Origin: Candidatus Zhuqueibacterota bacterium | GTDB taxonomy: Bacteria > Zhuqueibacterota > Zhuqueibacteria > Oceanimicrobiales > Oceanimicrobiaceae | DNA length: 64,000 bases | Assembly: GCA_029261995.1 (NCBI GenBank) | Contig: JAJDAF010000050.1 | Location: forward strand, 151,152-215,151 | Direction of reading: 5' to 3' | The notes under the pieces: model-generated | The model's database searches: none | What the model was told of the DNA's origin: nothing | The model's input: the letters and a program-made list of their open reading frames with translations, nothing else | Program-made: the position numbers and the translations under genes | In this document: positions 8,546 to 16,607 of the stretch, piece by piece | Numbering within the stretch: the stretch's first letter is position 1 | Layout: each line of letters begins with the position of its first letter

Positions 8546-10012
8546 ATGAAAAACAAACTTAAAATATTGTACGTAACACCCGAGGTCTTTCCGTTTGCTA
8601 GCCGTTCCGATTTGGCTGACGTGGCATCCTCCTATCCCAAGTTCATTAAGGGACAAGGGCATGACATTCGGGTGATGATGCCGAAATACAAGCATGTCAA
8701 CGATCGAAAATATGTTCTGCGGGACGTTATCCGGCTCCAGGGTTTGAAGGTGAAAATTGGGGAGGATGACTACGAGGCCAATGGCAAGTCCGCGTTCATT
8801 CCGAACTCCAAAGTACAGGTCTATTTCCTGGACAACAAGCAATTGTTCGCCCAGGATGATAGATACTCCATCGCGAACGATGAGGCAACGAACTATGCCA
8901 TTGCTCAACGCTTCATCTTCTTCAACCGTGCTTGTCTCGAGACTTTGCGGTTGCTGCACTGGCAGCCAGACATCATTCATTGCAATAATTGGCAGGCTGC
9001 TTTGATACCGCTATTTCTCAAGACCGCCTACGCATCAGATTCTTTTTTTGAGAATTCAAAAACTCTTCTTTCTATCCATGACCCGAGTCAGACAGGGGGG
9101 TTCAGCGAAGCCGTTTCCGGGCTCTTGGGTCTTGAAGAAAACCATGGGTTTCAGAAGTTTATCGATAAGAAGAATGGGTTCAACTTTCTGTTGTCCGGAG
9201 TTCGGGCCGCGGACGCAGTAAGCCTCACCGAAGAGCTACCTAAAACCACTGTGGGAAGCGCACAACGCGATCTCGCGAGCCTCATCAAGCCCAGGGATGC
9301 GTTTGTTGGCATGGGCCACGGCATCGATTCTCAGGTCTGGAATCCGGAATCAGATAAGCATTTGGAGAGCAAATACAGCCTTGATGATCTCCCAAGTAAA
9401 CTTGACAATAAGAAGAAACTGTTGGAGATGTTTGAGCTGACCGCCAGCGACGATTTGCCTGTCCTCAGTTTGGTACTTCAGCCCGGCGGCGAAGACCGCG
9501 ATTCGAAATGGCTTGAGCAACTCGATTCAATCACTGAGCTGAACCTGCGTTTGGCCATCCTATGTGGAGCTGACCACGAGGAACAACTCACCGGGATTCG
9601 CGAGCGGCACGCCGGCAAGGTGTCCTTCCTGCAAGCAACCGATCCGCAGGTGTCTCACATGCTGGAGGCGGGTAGTGACATGTCGTTGAAGCTGGGCACC
9701 GAACGGCATGGAAGGTTGAGGTTGTTGCACAGCATGGCTTATGGCGCAATTCCGCTGGTGGCCAGAGAAGCGAGCCCTACGTCTGCGATTCATGATTTTG
9801 ATCCCAGTACCGGGACTGGAACCGGGTTTATTTTTGAATCCGGGGAGCCGGTTGCAGCAGTTCGACGGGCCGTCGATTGTTACGGCAACAAGGAGTCATG
9901 GAATCAGTTGGTTCGGAATGCAATGTCAGAGGAACATTCATGGGACATATCGGCACAAAAATATCTGGACGCCTATTACGCTCTCATGGATAGCAAGGAC
10001 GCCGAGAAATAA
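8546..10012 (+). CDS. Glycogen/starch synthase-like GT5 protein, probably catalytically degenerate
   Basis: The 488-residue protein follows the glycogen synthase fold: N-terminal KILYVTPEVFPFAS, then HCNNWQAA in place of HxHDWH, SIHDPSQTGGF in place of the HN-YQG segment, and MGHGIDSQVWNPESD in place of the NGVD-WNP motif. Key catalytic positions are missing. The KTGGLADV loop reads RSDLADV. The RLTxQKG segment that carries Arg and Lys reads LVLQPGGEDRD. The SRFEPCGL loop reads GTERHGRLRL. It therefore looks like a GT5 relative that no longer binds ADP-glucose in the usual way, or one with a changed substrate. It follows galT by 26 bases and likely shares its transcript. Confidence 0.75.
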   Translation: MKNKLKILYVTPEVFPFASRSDLADVASSYPKFIKGQGHDIRVMMPKYKHVNDRKYVLRDVIRLQGLKVKIGEDDYEANGKSAFIPNSKVQVYFLDNKQLFAQDDRYSIANDEATNYAIAQRFIFFNRACLETLRLLHWQPDIIHCNNWQAALIPLFLKTAYASDSFFENSKTLLSIHDPSQTGGFSEAVSGLLGLEENHGFQKFIDKKNGFNFLLSGVRAADAVSLTEELPKTTVGSAQRDLASLIKPRDAFVGMGHGIDSQVWNPESDKHLESKYSLDDLPSKLDNKKKLLEMFELTASDDLPVLSLVLQPGGEDRDSKWLEQLDSITELNLRLAILCGADHEEQLTGIRERHAGKVSFLQATDPQVSHMLEAGSDMSLKLGTERHGRLRLLHSMAYGAIPLVAREASPTSAIHDFDPSTGTGTGFIFESGEPVAAVRRAVDCYGNKESWNQLVRNAMSEEHSWDISAQKYLDAYYALMDSKDAEK

Positions 10013-10117
10013 AATAAAACTTTGTTAAAATACTTTGGAAACGCGTGGAATTTGGATATTTTGTGTCTGCCATGCGTTTCTTTTTTTGTCTGCATCTCTT
10101 GTTTCATAAGGGTACAA

Positions 10118-10134
10118 TGTCCCGGCTTAGGACA
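10118..10134. promoter_or_regulatory. Inverted repeat, possible activator site
   Basis: TGTCC (10118-10122) and GGACA (10130-10134) form a 5-bp inverted repeat around a 7-base spacer. Its centre is about 100 bases upstream of the candidate sigma54 element at 10228, a usual distance for an enhancer-binding protein. A further ATGTCC half-site occurs at about 10215-10220. The arms are short, so this is suggestive only. Confidence 0.3.
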
Positions 10135-10227
10135 AGACAGGATTTGCCATGGTGGTTTCTTCACGCCGAGTTCTGCCGAAAAACCTCTGGAGGTCACGAA
10201 AACTCGTAACCGAAATGTCCGTCGCGC

Positions 10228-10242
10228 TGGCACAGATTTTGT
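10228..10242 (+). promoter_or_regulatory. Candidate sigma54 (RpoN) promoter for the export operon
   Basis: TGGCAC at 10228-10233 and TTGT at 10239-10242 match the -24/-12 layout TGGCAC-N5-TTGC except that the -12 dinucleotide is GT rather than GC. It lies about 60 bases before the STAS gene in the 288-base gap that opens the export cluster. The rest of that gap holds AT-rich sequence and no convincing gene. A better match of the same kind is found at 18176, which strengthens this weaker one. Confidence 0.45.
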
Positions 10243-10300
10243 TAAGTGTAGAAAATTGAATTGTTAATGAATCACATGGTAGACCCCAATTCGGGATTTT

Positions 10301-11011
10301 ATGGAAGGTATTGAGATAACCCAGGGCAAGGTTGGCGCACGCAGAGACATCTCGATGTTAGCCGTCAAAGGCTATGTCGATACGATGACCTGCTCTATCC
10401 TTCTTAACAAGATCACCGAGAATCTCAATAGCGGTTCTCTTCAGATCGTTATTGATATGGGGCAGGTGAATTATGTGAGCAGTGCCGGATGGGGCGTATT
10501 CGTCGGAGAGATCAAAGGTATCCGCGAGAAGGGCGGTGACCTGAAAATTGTCCAACTCACCCCTGAAGTTCACGATGTCTTTGAGATGCTTGAGTTTAAC
10601 CGGATTCTTGCTCACTACGAGACGATTGAGGAAGCGATCAACGATTTCGATTTGTCCATCGGTTTAGACATCACCAAAAGTGTCAAATGCACGTACAGTC
10701 CTGTCGTTGTTAAGGCAGATGCGCCCGTGACGGATGCCCCGAGCCATCCTGCTCCCAACCGAAGCAAACGGTCCGGCGCCGGAAAGCAATTTCAGAAAAG
10801 AGAAATAGATCCGAAGCTATTGCCAATAACCGAGAAGGTCAAACACACAATCATCGATGACCCGCGGCGCGGGGTGCTGAAGGTCAGGAAGGCCCTAAGG
10901 GAGCCGAAATACGGGAATACCAAAATGGGCCCGATTCAGGTTTACCGAATGCTTCGGCGGCTGAACCTGGACTCCAAGGAAAAAAGGTATCGATTCTACA
11001 GGTCACGCTAA
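10301..11011 (+). CDS. STAS-domain regulator with C-terminal HTH-like domain
   Basis: Residues 1-115 form a STAS domain of the anti-sigma factor antagonist type, with DMGQVNYVSSAGWGVF containing the usual phosphorylatable Ser (Ser61 by alignment to RsbV). After a Pro/Ala/Lys-rich linker (about 130-170), residues about 180-236 look like a small winged-helix or transposase-type HTH domain: DPRRGVLKVRKAL, then MGPIQVYRMLRRLNLDSKEKRYRFYR. STAS proteins usually act in partner-switching with a kinase and an anti-sigma factor, none of which is in this window. It is the first gene behind the candidate sigma54 element and directly precedes the Wza/Wzc-like genes, so a role in controlling polysaccharide export is likely. 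The nature of the C-terminal domain is inference. Confidence 0.8.
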   Translation: MEGIEITQGKVGARRDISMLAVKGYVDTMTCSILLNKITENLNSGSLQIVIDMGQVNYVSSAGWGVFVGEIKGIREKGGDLKIVQLTPEVHDVFEMLEFNRILAHYETIEEAINDFDLSIGLDITKSVKCTYSPVVVKADAPVTDAPSHPAPNRSKRSGAGKQFQKREIDPKLLPITEKVKHTIIDDPRRGVLKVRKALREPKYGNTKMGPIQVYRMLRRLNLDSKEKRYRFYRSR

Positions 11012-11029
11012 AACGGAAAGAGAAGAATT

Positions 11030-11713
11030 ATGATTCGATCAATCAATCATGGACGGTTGATAGTTTTTGTGGCGATTCAATGCTGCGCAATGTTGACCGG
11101 CGGTTCAGGTGTTTTTGCGCAGCAGATAATTGTGAAGCGGTTCAGCAAAGGGGACGCGTTACGGTTAACCATTTGGCAGCCCTGGCAGACCACCACCGGC
11201 AAAGGCCAAAGCATAGACTTCAATGGCGACTATTTGATCGACCAGCGCGGGGTTGCCTTTTTTCCGCTGATAGGCGATGTAAAGGTTGTCAGTCACAACA
11301 CGCGGACCTTGGCTGAGGAACTACGCGAGAAGTTTGGCGCCTACGTGCAAGATCCAATTGTGATTGTTGAACCTCTCATCCGAGTCACGCTGCTTGGCGC
11401 CTTCAGGCGCCCAGGCACTTTCCTGATTCAACCCGATGCGTCGTTGTGGACGCTTGTTGATTTGGCAGAAGGACCTTCAGATGACAGCGATCTCAAGAAA
11501 ATGTTCATTGAACGGTCAGGAAGACTTATCAAGAAGAGTCTTCTAAGTGGGTTCGAACGGGCCTACACACTTCAAGAACTTGGCGTGCGTTCCGGTGATC
11601 AGATTCTTCTACCGGAGCGCAAACGTTTCAAAATGAAAGACGCGTTTGAGATCCTGCGCTTTGGTGTCACGCTGCTGAACGTCTATTTCCTGATTACCAA
11701 GTTAAGCGACTAA
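11030..11713 (+). CDS. Wza-like polysaccharide export protein (Poly_export/SLBB)
   Basis: Outer-membrane or periplasmic exporter component of a capsule/exopolysaccharide system. The 227-residue protein has a signal peptide ending about GVFA-QQ, a Poly_export domain (about 35-115, with YLIDQRGVAFFPLIGDVKV), and one SLBB domain starting at VTLLGAFRRPGTF. It is short for Wza (about 380 residues) and has no clear lipobox. A hydrophobic segment (FEILRFGVTLLNVYFLI) near the C-terminus may be a membrane helix, as in Wza, whose C-terminal helices form the outer-membrane pore. It is followed after 20 bases by the Wzc-type kinase. Confidence 0.88.
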   Translation: MIRSINHGRLIVFVAIQCCAMLTGGSGVFAQQIIVKRFSKGDALRLTIWQPWQTTTGKGQSIDFNGDYLIDQRGVAFFPLIGDVKVVSHNTRTLAEELREKFGAYVQDPIVIVEPLIRVTLLGAFRRPGTFLIQPDASLWTLVDLAEGPSDDSDLKKMFIERSGRLIKKSLLSGFERAYTLQELGVRSGDQILLPERKRFKMKDAFEILRFGVTLLNVYFLITKLSD

Positions 11714-11733
11714 CAACTGGAGCAGACTGGACC

Positions 11734-14073
11734 ATGGAGTCGTATTTCTTAGACGAAGAAGACCACAGCGTTGACGGTGAAAAGCTAGACCTTAGAAGGT
11801 ACTATCGTGCCATTCTGAAACGCTGGTGGATTGTGCTTATCGTAGCCACCGCCGTCACCGTACCCTGGCTGATGTACCTCAAAAGCCAGCCTCCCGTCTA
11901 CGAGGCGCAGGCGCTAATCCGATTCAAATCGATGGGTGCGACCGACGTGAACCTGGCCCAAATGCGCACCACCGAGTTGACCAGCAGGCCATTCGCAGAA
12001 AAAGTCGTGGCGCAGTTGGGGCTCTCCCTCAAACTCGACAAACAGACCGACAGGTTCATTAGCCGCAGCAAGATTTTCAAGGAGTTCTTCACGGACCACT
12101 CGCCGGTTTCAGGGCACTACGTTTTGCGCCTTTCTAAAGACCAGACGTTCTCGCTTGCGTCGATTAATGAAGACGGGACGCGCGAATCTGTGGTGGAGTC
12201 TGGCTTCACGGAGGACATTGTAGATGACTATTGTCAGGCAAATGGACTTTCGTTCAAGCTGGTAAGTGAGTACGACACGTTGCCCGCTGAGATTCGCTTT
12301 CAGATCGCATCTTTCCGGAACGCTGTACGCTCTTTTCAAGGGCGAATTCGCGTGAAATGGGAGGACCGATCCTACACGTTGATGAATGTTACCGTGACTG
12401 ACACCGATCCGGTTGTTGTGACCGAGATGGCTAATCGTCTGGCGCAACTCTTTATCGACGAGAGTATGGGCGTTGGCGACAAAGCAACGCAGCGCGAACA
12501 GAAGATACTGCTCGATCAACTCAATGAGGCGACGAGCAAGCTTGCCGGTACTGAAATCCAGATTAAGAGATTCAAGGAATCGAACTCCACCTATCTCGAG
12601 TCGGACCAGAAGAATCAGCTCAATCAGATTTCGACTCTCGAACGGCGACAGGAGCAGACAGAGGCGATCATCAGAACGCTGAGCGATTTGCTGGACGAGA
12701 AGGAGCAGGTCGGCTTTTCGGTGGCCGCGGACGACCCTTACAAGCTCAAGCTGCGCATCATCATGAGTTCAATCGCCAGCCACTCAGTGTTCGATAACAA
12801 TGGAACCATGCTCGTCGCAAAGAGCCAACTTGAGAATTTTGAGCGAGACTGGTCAAATATCGCGAACCGTACTTCGCCGGAGAATCCACGAGCGAAGCAG
12901 GGTTTGCAGCAGATCCTGCAGGCTCATTCCAAGATTGAAAACATCGCGATTCAAGAAATTGGCGTGCTGGACCGCGAACTCTCCCGGCTTAAGAAGCAGG
13001 TCTCCAATGTACGGTATCGCGTGAGTCAACGACCGACACAAGAGCTGAAACTTGATGAACTTACACGTGAGAAGGAGGTCCTCGAAAAGCAATACCAGGA
13101 CATCTACGAGCGGTATCGCCGTTCGCAGATAGCCGCAGCCAGCATTACCGAAGAGATTGAAATACTCGAGGGTGCGCAGCAGCCTGAATACCCGACCGAC
13201 CGGGACAAGAGGCAGAAGGCGGCGTTTGGCGGAATTCTCGGACTTATTATGGGCATAGGAGTCGTGTTGGTCGTTGAATTCCTCGACAAGACAATCAGAA
13301 CAGCTGATGATGTTAAACGGTTTTTGCGACTTCCGATTCTCGGCACGATCCCACAAATCGATTTTGAAGACACTTATGATTTTCAGGACTCCGAGAAGAT
13401 AAAAAAGATAGATCAGCAGCTGGTTACTCACGATTATTCGCCGACACCGATCGGTGAAGCCTACCGGTCGTTGCGGACGAATCTCATGTTCACAAAGGAC
13501 ACGGGCAGAGTACGGACGCTGGTGCTTACCAGCAACGAGCCGGGGGACGGAAAATCCTTCACCGCGGCGAACCTTGCCATTACTTTGGCCCAGTTGAAGA
13601 GTAACACTTTGCTGATCGACAGCGATCTTCGGCGTGGCGTGCTACATAACACCTTTGGCGTGCGGAAGGACCCGGGCTTCAGCAACTATCTCACAGATGT
13701 TGTACCGTTGCAGCGAATTGTGCACGAAACGCAGATTCCGAACCTCTCAATGATCAGTTGTGGCTCATTGATTCCCAATCCTTCAGAGTTGTTGGGCTCG
13801 CACCAGATGCAGCGTTTTCTCGACGAGGTTCGCCGCAAATATGATCTTGTTGTATTCGACACACCCCCCCTAAATGCAGCCACGGATGCGGTGGTTGTGG
13901 GTACACAGGTTGACGCCGTGGTTATTGTCATTCGTGCGGGCAAAACTGGCAGAGATTTGGCGAAGTCAAAGCTTGAGCTTTTCAGCAGCGTGCCCGCCAA
14001 AGTCTTGGGGGCAATTTTAAATGGCACCACCGCTGACATGGCTCACCCAGGATACAGCTACTACCACTACTAG
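11734..14073 (+). CDS. Wzc-type chain-length determinant / bacterial tyrosine kinase
   Basis: Inner-membrane co-polymerase and tyrosine autokinase that controls polymer length and export with Wza. The 779 residues run: first membrane helix (about 30-50), Wzz-type periplasmic domain with long coiled coils, second membrane helix (about 497-515), then the cytoplasmic BY-kinase domain. Walker A (EPGDGKS), Walker A-prime (LLIDSDLRRG) and Walker B (LVVFDTPP) are intact. The protein ends in a tyrosine cluster, GYSYYHY, the expected autophosphorylation tail. No Wzb-type or PHP-type phosphatase gene is present in the window. Confidence 0.95.
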   Translation: MESYFLDEEDHSVDGEKLDLRRYYRAILKRWWIVLIVATAVTVPWLMYLKSQPPVYEAQALIRFKSMGATDVNLAQMRTTELTSRPFAEKVVAQLGLSLKLDKQTDRFISRSKIFKEFFTDHSPVSGHYVLRLSKDQTFSLASINEDGTRESVVESGFTEDIVDDYCQANGLSFKLVSEYDTLPAEIRFQIASFRNAVRSFQGRIRVKWEDRSYTLMNVTVTDTDPVVVTEMANRLAQLFIDESMGVGDKATQREQKILLDQLNEATSKLAGTEIQIKRFKESNSTYLESDQKNQLNQISTLERRQEQTEAIIRTLSDLLDEKEQVGFSVAADDPYKLKLRIIMSSIASHSVFDNNGTMLVAKSQLENFERDWSNIANRTSPENPRAKQGLQQILQAHSKIENIAIQEIGVLDRELSRLKKQVSNVRYRVSQRPTQELKLDELTREKEVLEKQYQDIYERYRRSQIAAASITEEIEILEGAQQPEYPTDRDKRQKAAFGGILGLIMGIGVVLVVEFLDKTIRTADDVKRFLRLPILGTIPQIDFEDTYDFQDSEKIKKIDQQLVTHDYSPTPIGEAYRSLRTNLMFTKDTGRVRTLVLTSNEPGDGKSFTAANLAITLAQLKSNTLLIDSDLRRGVLHNTFGVRKDPGFSNYLTDVVPLQRIVHETQIPNLSMISCGSLIPNPSELLGSHQMQRFLDEVRRKYDLVVFDTPPLNAATDAVVVGTQVDAVVIVIRAGKTGRDLAKSKLELFSSVPAKVLGAILNGTTADMAHPGYSYYHY

Positions 14074-14104
14074 GCCAAAACCTACAAAGGAAACTAGACT
14101 TTAT

Positions 14105-15061
14105 ATGCAAAAAATACTGGTGACTGGTGGGGCTGGCTTTATCGGGTCACACCTCAGCGAGGCGCTGTTGCGCCAGGGAAATGAGGTTGTGTGCCTTGAT
14201 TGTTTCAACGACTACTACGACGTTTCTTTGAAACATCAGAATATCGCGGCGCTGCAGTCGCACAGCAACTATACTCTGGTCGAGAATGATATCCTGAACT
14301 TCGAGTTCCTGAGAGATTACTTTGCCGCAGCCAAAATAGACGTTGTCGTCCATCTCGCCGCTCGGGCCGGGGTGCGGCCTTCGATTCAGGAACCGCGCCT
14401 CTATCAAAAAGTTAACGTCGAGGGTACGAATAACTTACTCGAGGTAGCCAAGCAATTTGGCGTCAAGAAGTTCATCTTCGCCTCGTCCTCGTCAGTGTAT
14501 GGCGAGAATGAGAAGATCCCATTTTCAGAGTCGGATTTCGTCGATCACCCCATCTCTCCATACGCATCAACCAAAAAAGCCGGCGAGTTGATTTGCTACA
14601 CCTACCACCATCTTTATGGGCTCCCGGTGAGTTGCTTGAGATTCTTCACGGTATACGGGCCCAGGCAGCGCCCTGACATGGCCATCCGGAAATTTACAAC
14701 GAGTATCCACCGTGGCGAAGCCATTCCCATGTATGGAGACGGTAGCACCCGGCGAGACTACACTTACATCACCGATATTATTGATGGTATCCTCAGGACG
14801 ATTGAGCATTGTCATAGGTACCATATTTACAATTTGGGGGAATCCAAGACAATCGAACTGTCGAAACTGATCAATCTGATTTCAAATTGCCTCGGCAAAA
14901 AGCCCGACATCCAGATGTTGCCCAATCAGCCAGGGGATGTGCCGGTGACATATGCCGATATCACCAAAGCCCAAAAAGAGATCGGGTATCAGCCGCAGGT
15001 TGGAATCGAACAGGGTATCGAGAGATTTGTCCAGTGGTTCACCGAGAACTCGCGTATCTAA
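14105..15061 (+). CDS. NAD-dependent sugar epimerase, UDP-glucuronate 4-epimerase type
   Basis: Extended short-chain dehydrogenase of 318 residues with the NAD site VTGGAGFIGSHL and catalytic Tyr153/Lys157 (YASTK). The sequence CFNDYYDVSLKHQN after the second strand and FFTVYGPRQRPDMAI resemble UDP-glucuronate 4-epimerases (UDP-GlcA to UDP-GalA). That fits the UDP-glucose dehydrogenase gene two genes downstream. I chose ATG 14105, with AAAGGAAAC upstream; an open frame from 14021 overlaps the kinase gene and is not needed. A UDP-GlcNAc or UDP-glucose epimerase is possible. Confidence 0.85.
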   Translation: MQKILVTGGAGFIGSHLSEALLRQGNEVVCLDCFNDYYDVSLKHQNIAALQSHSNYTLVENDILNFEFLRDYFAAAKIDVVVHLAARAGVRPSIQEPRLYQKVNVEGTNNLLEVAKQFGVKKFIFASSSSVYGENEKIPFSESDFVDHPISPYASTKKAGELICYTYHHLYGLPVSCLRFFTVYGPRQRPDMAIRKFTTSIHRGEAIPMYGDGSTRRDYTYITDIIDGILRTIEHCHRYHIYNLGESKTIELSKLINLISNCLGKKPDIQMLPNQPGDVPVTYADITKAQKEIGYQPQVGIEQGIERFVQWFTENSRI

Positions 15062-15062
15062 C

Positions 15063-15092
15063 TTGACACAACTCGGTAGTCAAATCTACAGT
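15063..15092 (+). promoter_or_regulatory. Possible internal sigma70 promoter before the initiating transferase gene
   Basis: TTGACA (15063-15068) is a perfect -35 hexamer and is followed after 18 bases by TACAGT (15087-15092). The element lies immediately after the epimerase stop and 24 bases before the ATG at 15116. Prediction only. Confidence 0.4.
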
Positions 15093-15115
15093 TTGTTTCC
15101 AGCGGAAGGTCATCG

Positions 15116-16573
15116 ATGGTAAAAGAAAAGGAAGCCTTCCTTGCCAACGCTACGAAGGTGATTCATGCGCTCTGTATTTTTGTGGCTTTCATCTACTCTT
15201 ACTTCATCACAGTCTATCTAAGAGAAGTCTACGACCTTCCTGCAATGGCCTACGCCGGCTCACTCAATTTCGCCGGGCTTAGCCATTTCACCCAAAAGAA
15301 TGCCGTCATTGTTGCATCCAGCATCCCCCTATGGTTAACCTTCCTGTCACTCCAAGGCGCATACAAGGATATTCGCACCAAGAACGGCTGGCTCGAATTC
15401 GGTATTATTCTAAAGTCAGGCGCGCTGGCGACGATTGCGCTCGGTAGTTTCATATTTATCTTCAAGCTCACGCTCACCAGTCGTCTTTTTATCGCAACTT
15501 ACTCCCTGATGTCGGTCATGCTGCTGACGGTTGCGCGGCTCTTTCTAGACCGGTTTTTCGATGGCATACACGCCAAAGGCTACAATCAGGTCAACATTCT
15601 CATCGTGGGCACCGGCAAGCGGGCACAAGACTTCATCAAGGTTGTAAAGGAACATGCTAACTGGGGGCTTAGAATCGTCGGACTCATAGATGACGAACAC
15701 GGAATGTATGGCAAGGATATTGAAGGCCTGCGAGTCCTGGGGAGGCTGCAGGATATTCCATTTGTCCTGCACCGCATCGTTGTCGATCGCGTCATTTTCG
15801 TTGTGCCAAGACTGTGGCTGAACAGAATTGATGAAGCCATTCTGGCTTGCGAAAGGGAGGGCATCAACACTTCCATCTCCATGGATTTGTACAACCTGCG
15901 CATTGCCAAGGTTCGGCAAACTGATTTTAGCGGATTCCCTTTGCTGGAGTTTGAAACCTTCTCGGCGAAACAGTGGCAGCTCTTTCTCAAGAGAGCCGTG
16001 GATATTATTCTGTCACTGGTACTGGCCATCGTGTTCGCGCCCATCATCCTGCTCACCACCCTGACCGTCAAGGCAACATCTAAAGGGCCAATTCTGTTCA
16101 AGCAGGTTCGTTCAGGTCTGAACGGCCGCAAGTTCACCCTTTATAAGTTTCGCACCATGATTGAAGGTGCTGAGATGAGAAGGCGTGAGCTTGAAAAAAT
16201 GAACGAAATGGAAGGCCCGGTGTTTAAGATAAAAAAGGACCCCCGTATCACACCTGTTGGGAGAATCCTCCGCCGCCTCAGCATTGACGAAATCCCTCAG
16301 TTGATTAACGTCTTGAAGGGCGACATGAGCATCGTCGGACCCCGACCGCCACTGCCGGTCGAGGTCGATTTGTACAAAATGTGGCAACGCCGCAGGCTCA
16401 GCCTGAAGCCGGGTTTGACTTGCATCTGGCAAGTGAGCGGCCGCAACAAGATCCAGTTCGAGAAGTGGATGGAGATGGATCTCAAGTACATCGACGAATG
16501 GTCACTGTGGCTTGATTTCAAGATTCTGTTCAAGACCGTGTTCGTGGTCTTGTTCGGGTACGGCGCCAGCTAA
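15116..16573 (+). CDS. Polyprenyl glycosylphosphotransferase (WcaJ/WbaP type), initiates repeat unit
   Basis: Transfers a sugar-1-phosphate to undecaprenyl phosphate, the first committed step of repeat-unit assembly. The 485-residue protein has four to five N-terminal membrane helices, a Rossmann-like cytosolic domain (about 160-260, VNILIVGTGKRAQDF), then the catalytic C-terminal half beginning KRAVDIILSLVLAIVFAP, with FKQVRSGLNGRKFTLYKFRTM, RRLSIDEIPQLINVLKGDMSIVGPRP and GLTCIWQVSGR. All signature segments are intact. GGAAGG lies 7 bases before the ATG. The actual sugar cannot be told from the sequence. Confidence 0.93.
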   Translation: MVKEKEAFLANATKVIHALCIFVAFIYSYFITVYLREVYDLPAMAYAGSLNFAGLSHFTQKNAVIVASSIPLWLTFLSLQGAYKDIRTKNGWLEFGIILKSGALATIALGSFIFIFKLTLTSRLFIATYSLMSVMLLTVARLFLDRFFDGIHAKGYNQVNILIVGTGKRAQDFIKVVKEHANWGLRIVGLIDDEHGMYGKDIEGLRVLGRLQDIPFVLHRIVVDRVIFVVPRLWLNRIDEAILACEREGINTSISMDLYNLRIAKVRQTDFSGFPLLEFETFSAKQWQLFLKRAVDIILSLVLAIVFAPIILLTTLTVKATSKGPILFKQVRSGLNGRKFTLYKFRTMIEGAEMRRRELEKMNEMEGPVFKIKKDPRITPVGRILRRLSIDEIPQLINVLKGDMSIVGPRPPLPVEVDLYKMWQRRRLSLKPGLTCIWQVSGRNKIQFEKWMEMDLKYIDEWSLWLDFKILFKTVFVVLFGYGAS

Positions 16574-16607
16574 ATTCCTTTCAAACAAACTCAAATCTGG
16601 AGGTGCT

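Noticed and set aside
10022..10267. 81-codon frame in the gap before the STAS gene
   Set aside because: Cys-rich, no ribosome site, no recognisable family, and it runs through the candidate promoter.
15062..15115. Possible sigma54 site near the TTGACACA sequence
   Set aside because: No TGGCAC/TTGC pair with the right spacing; reads better as a sigma70 -35.
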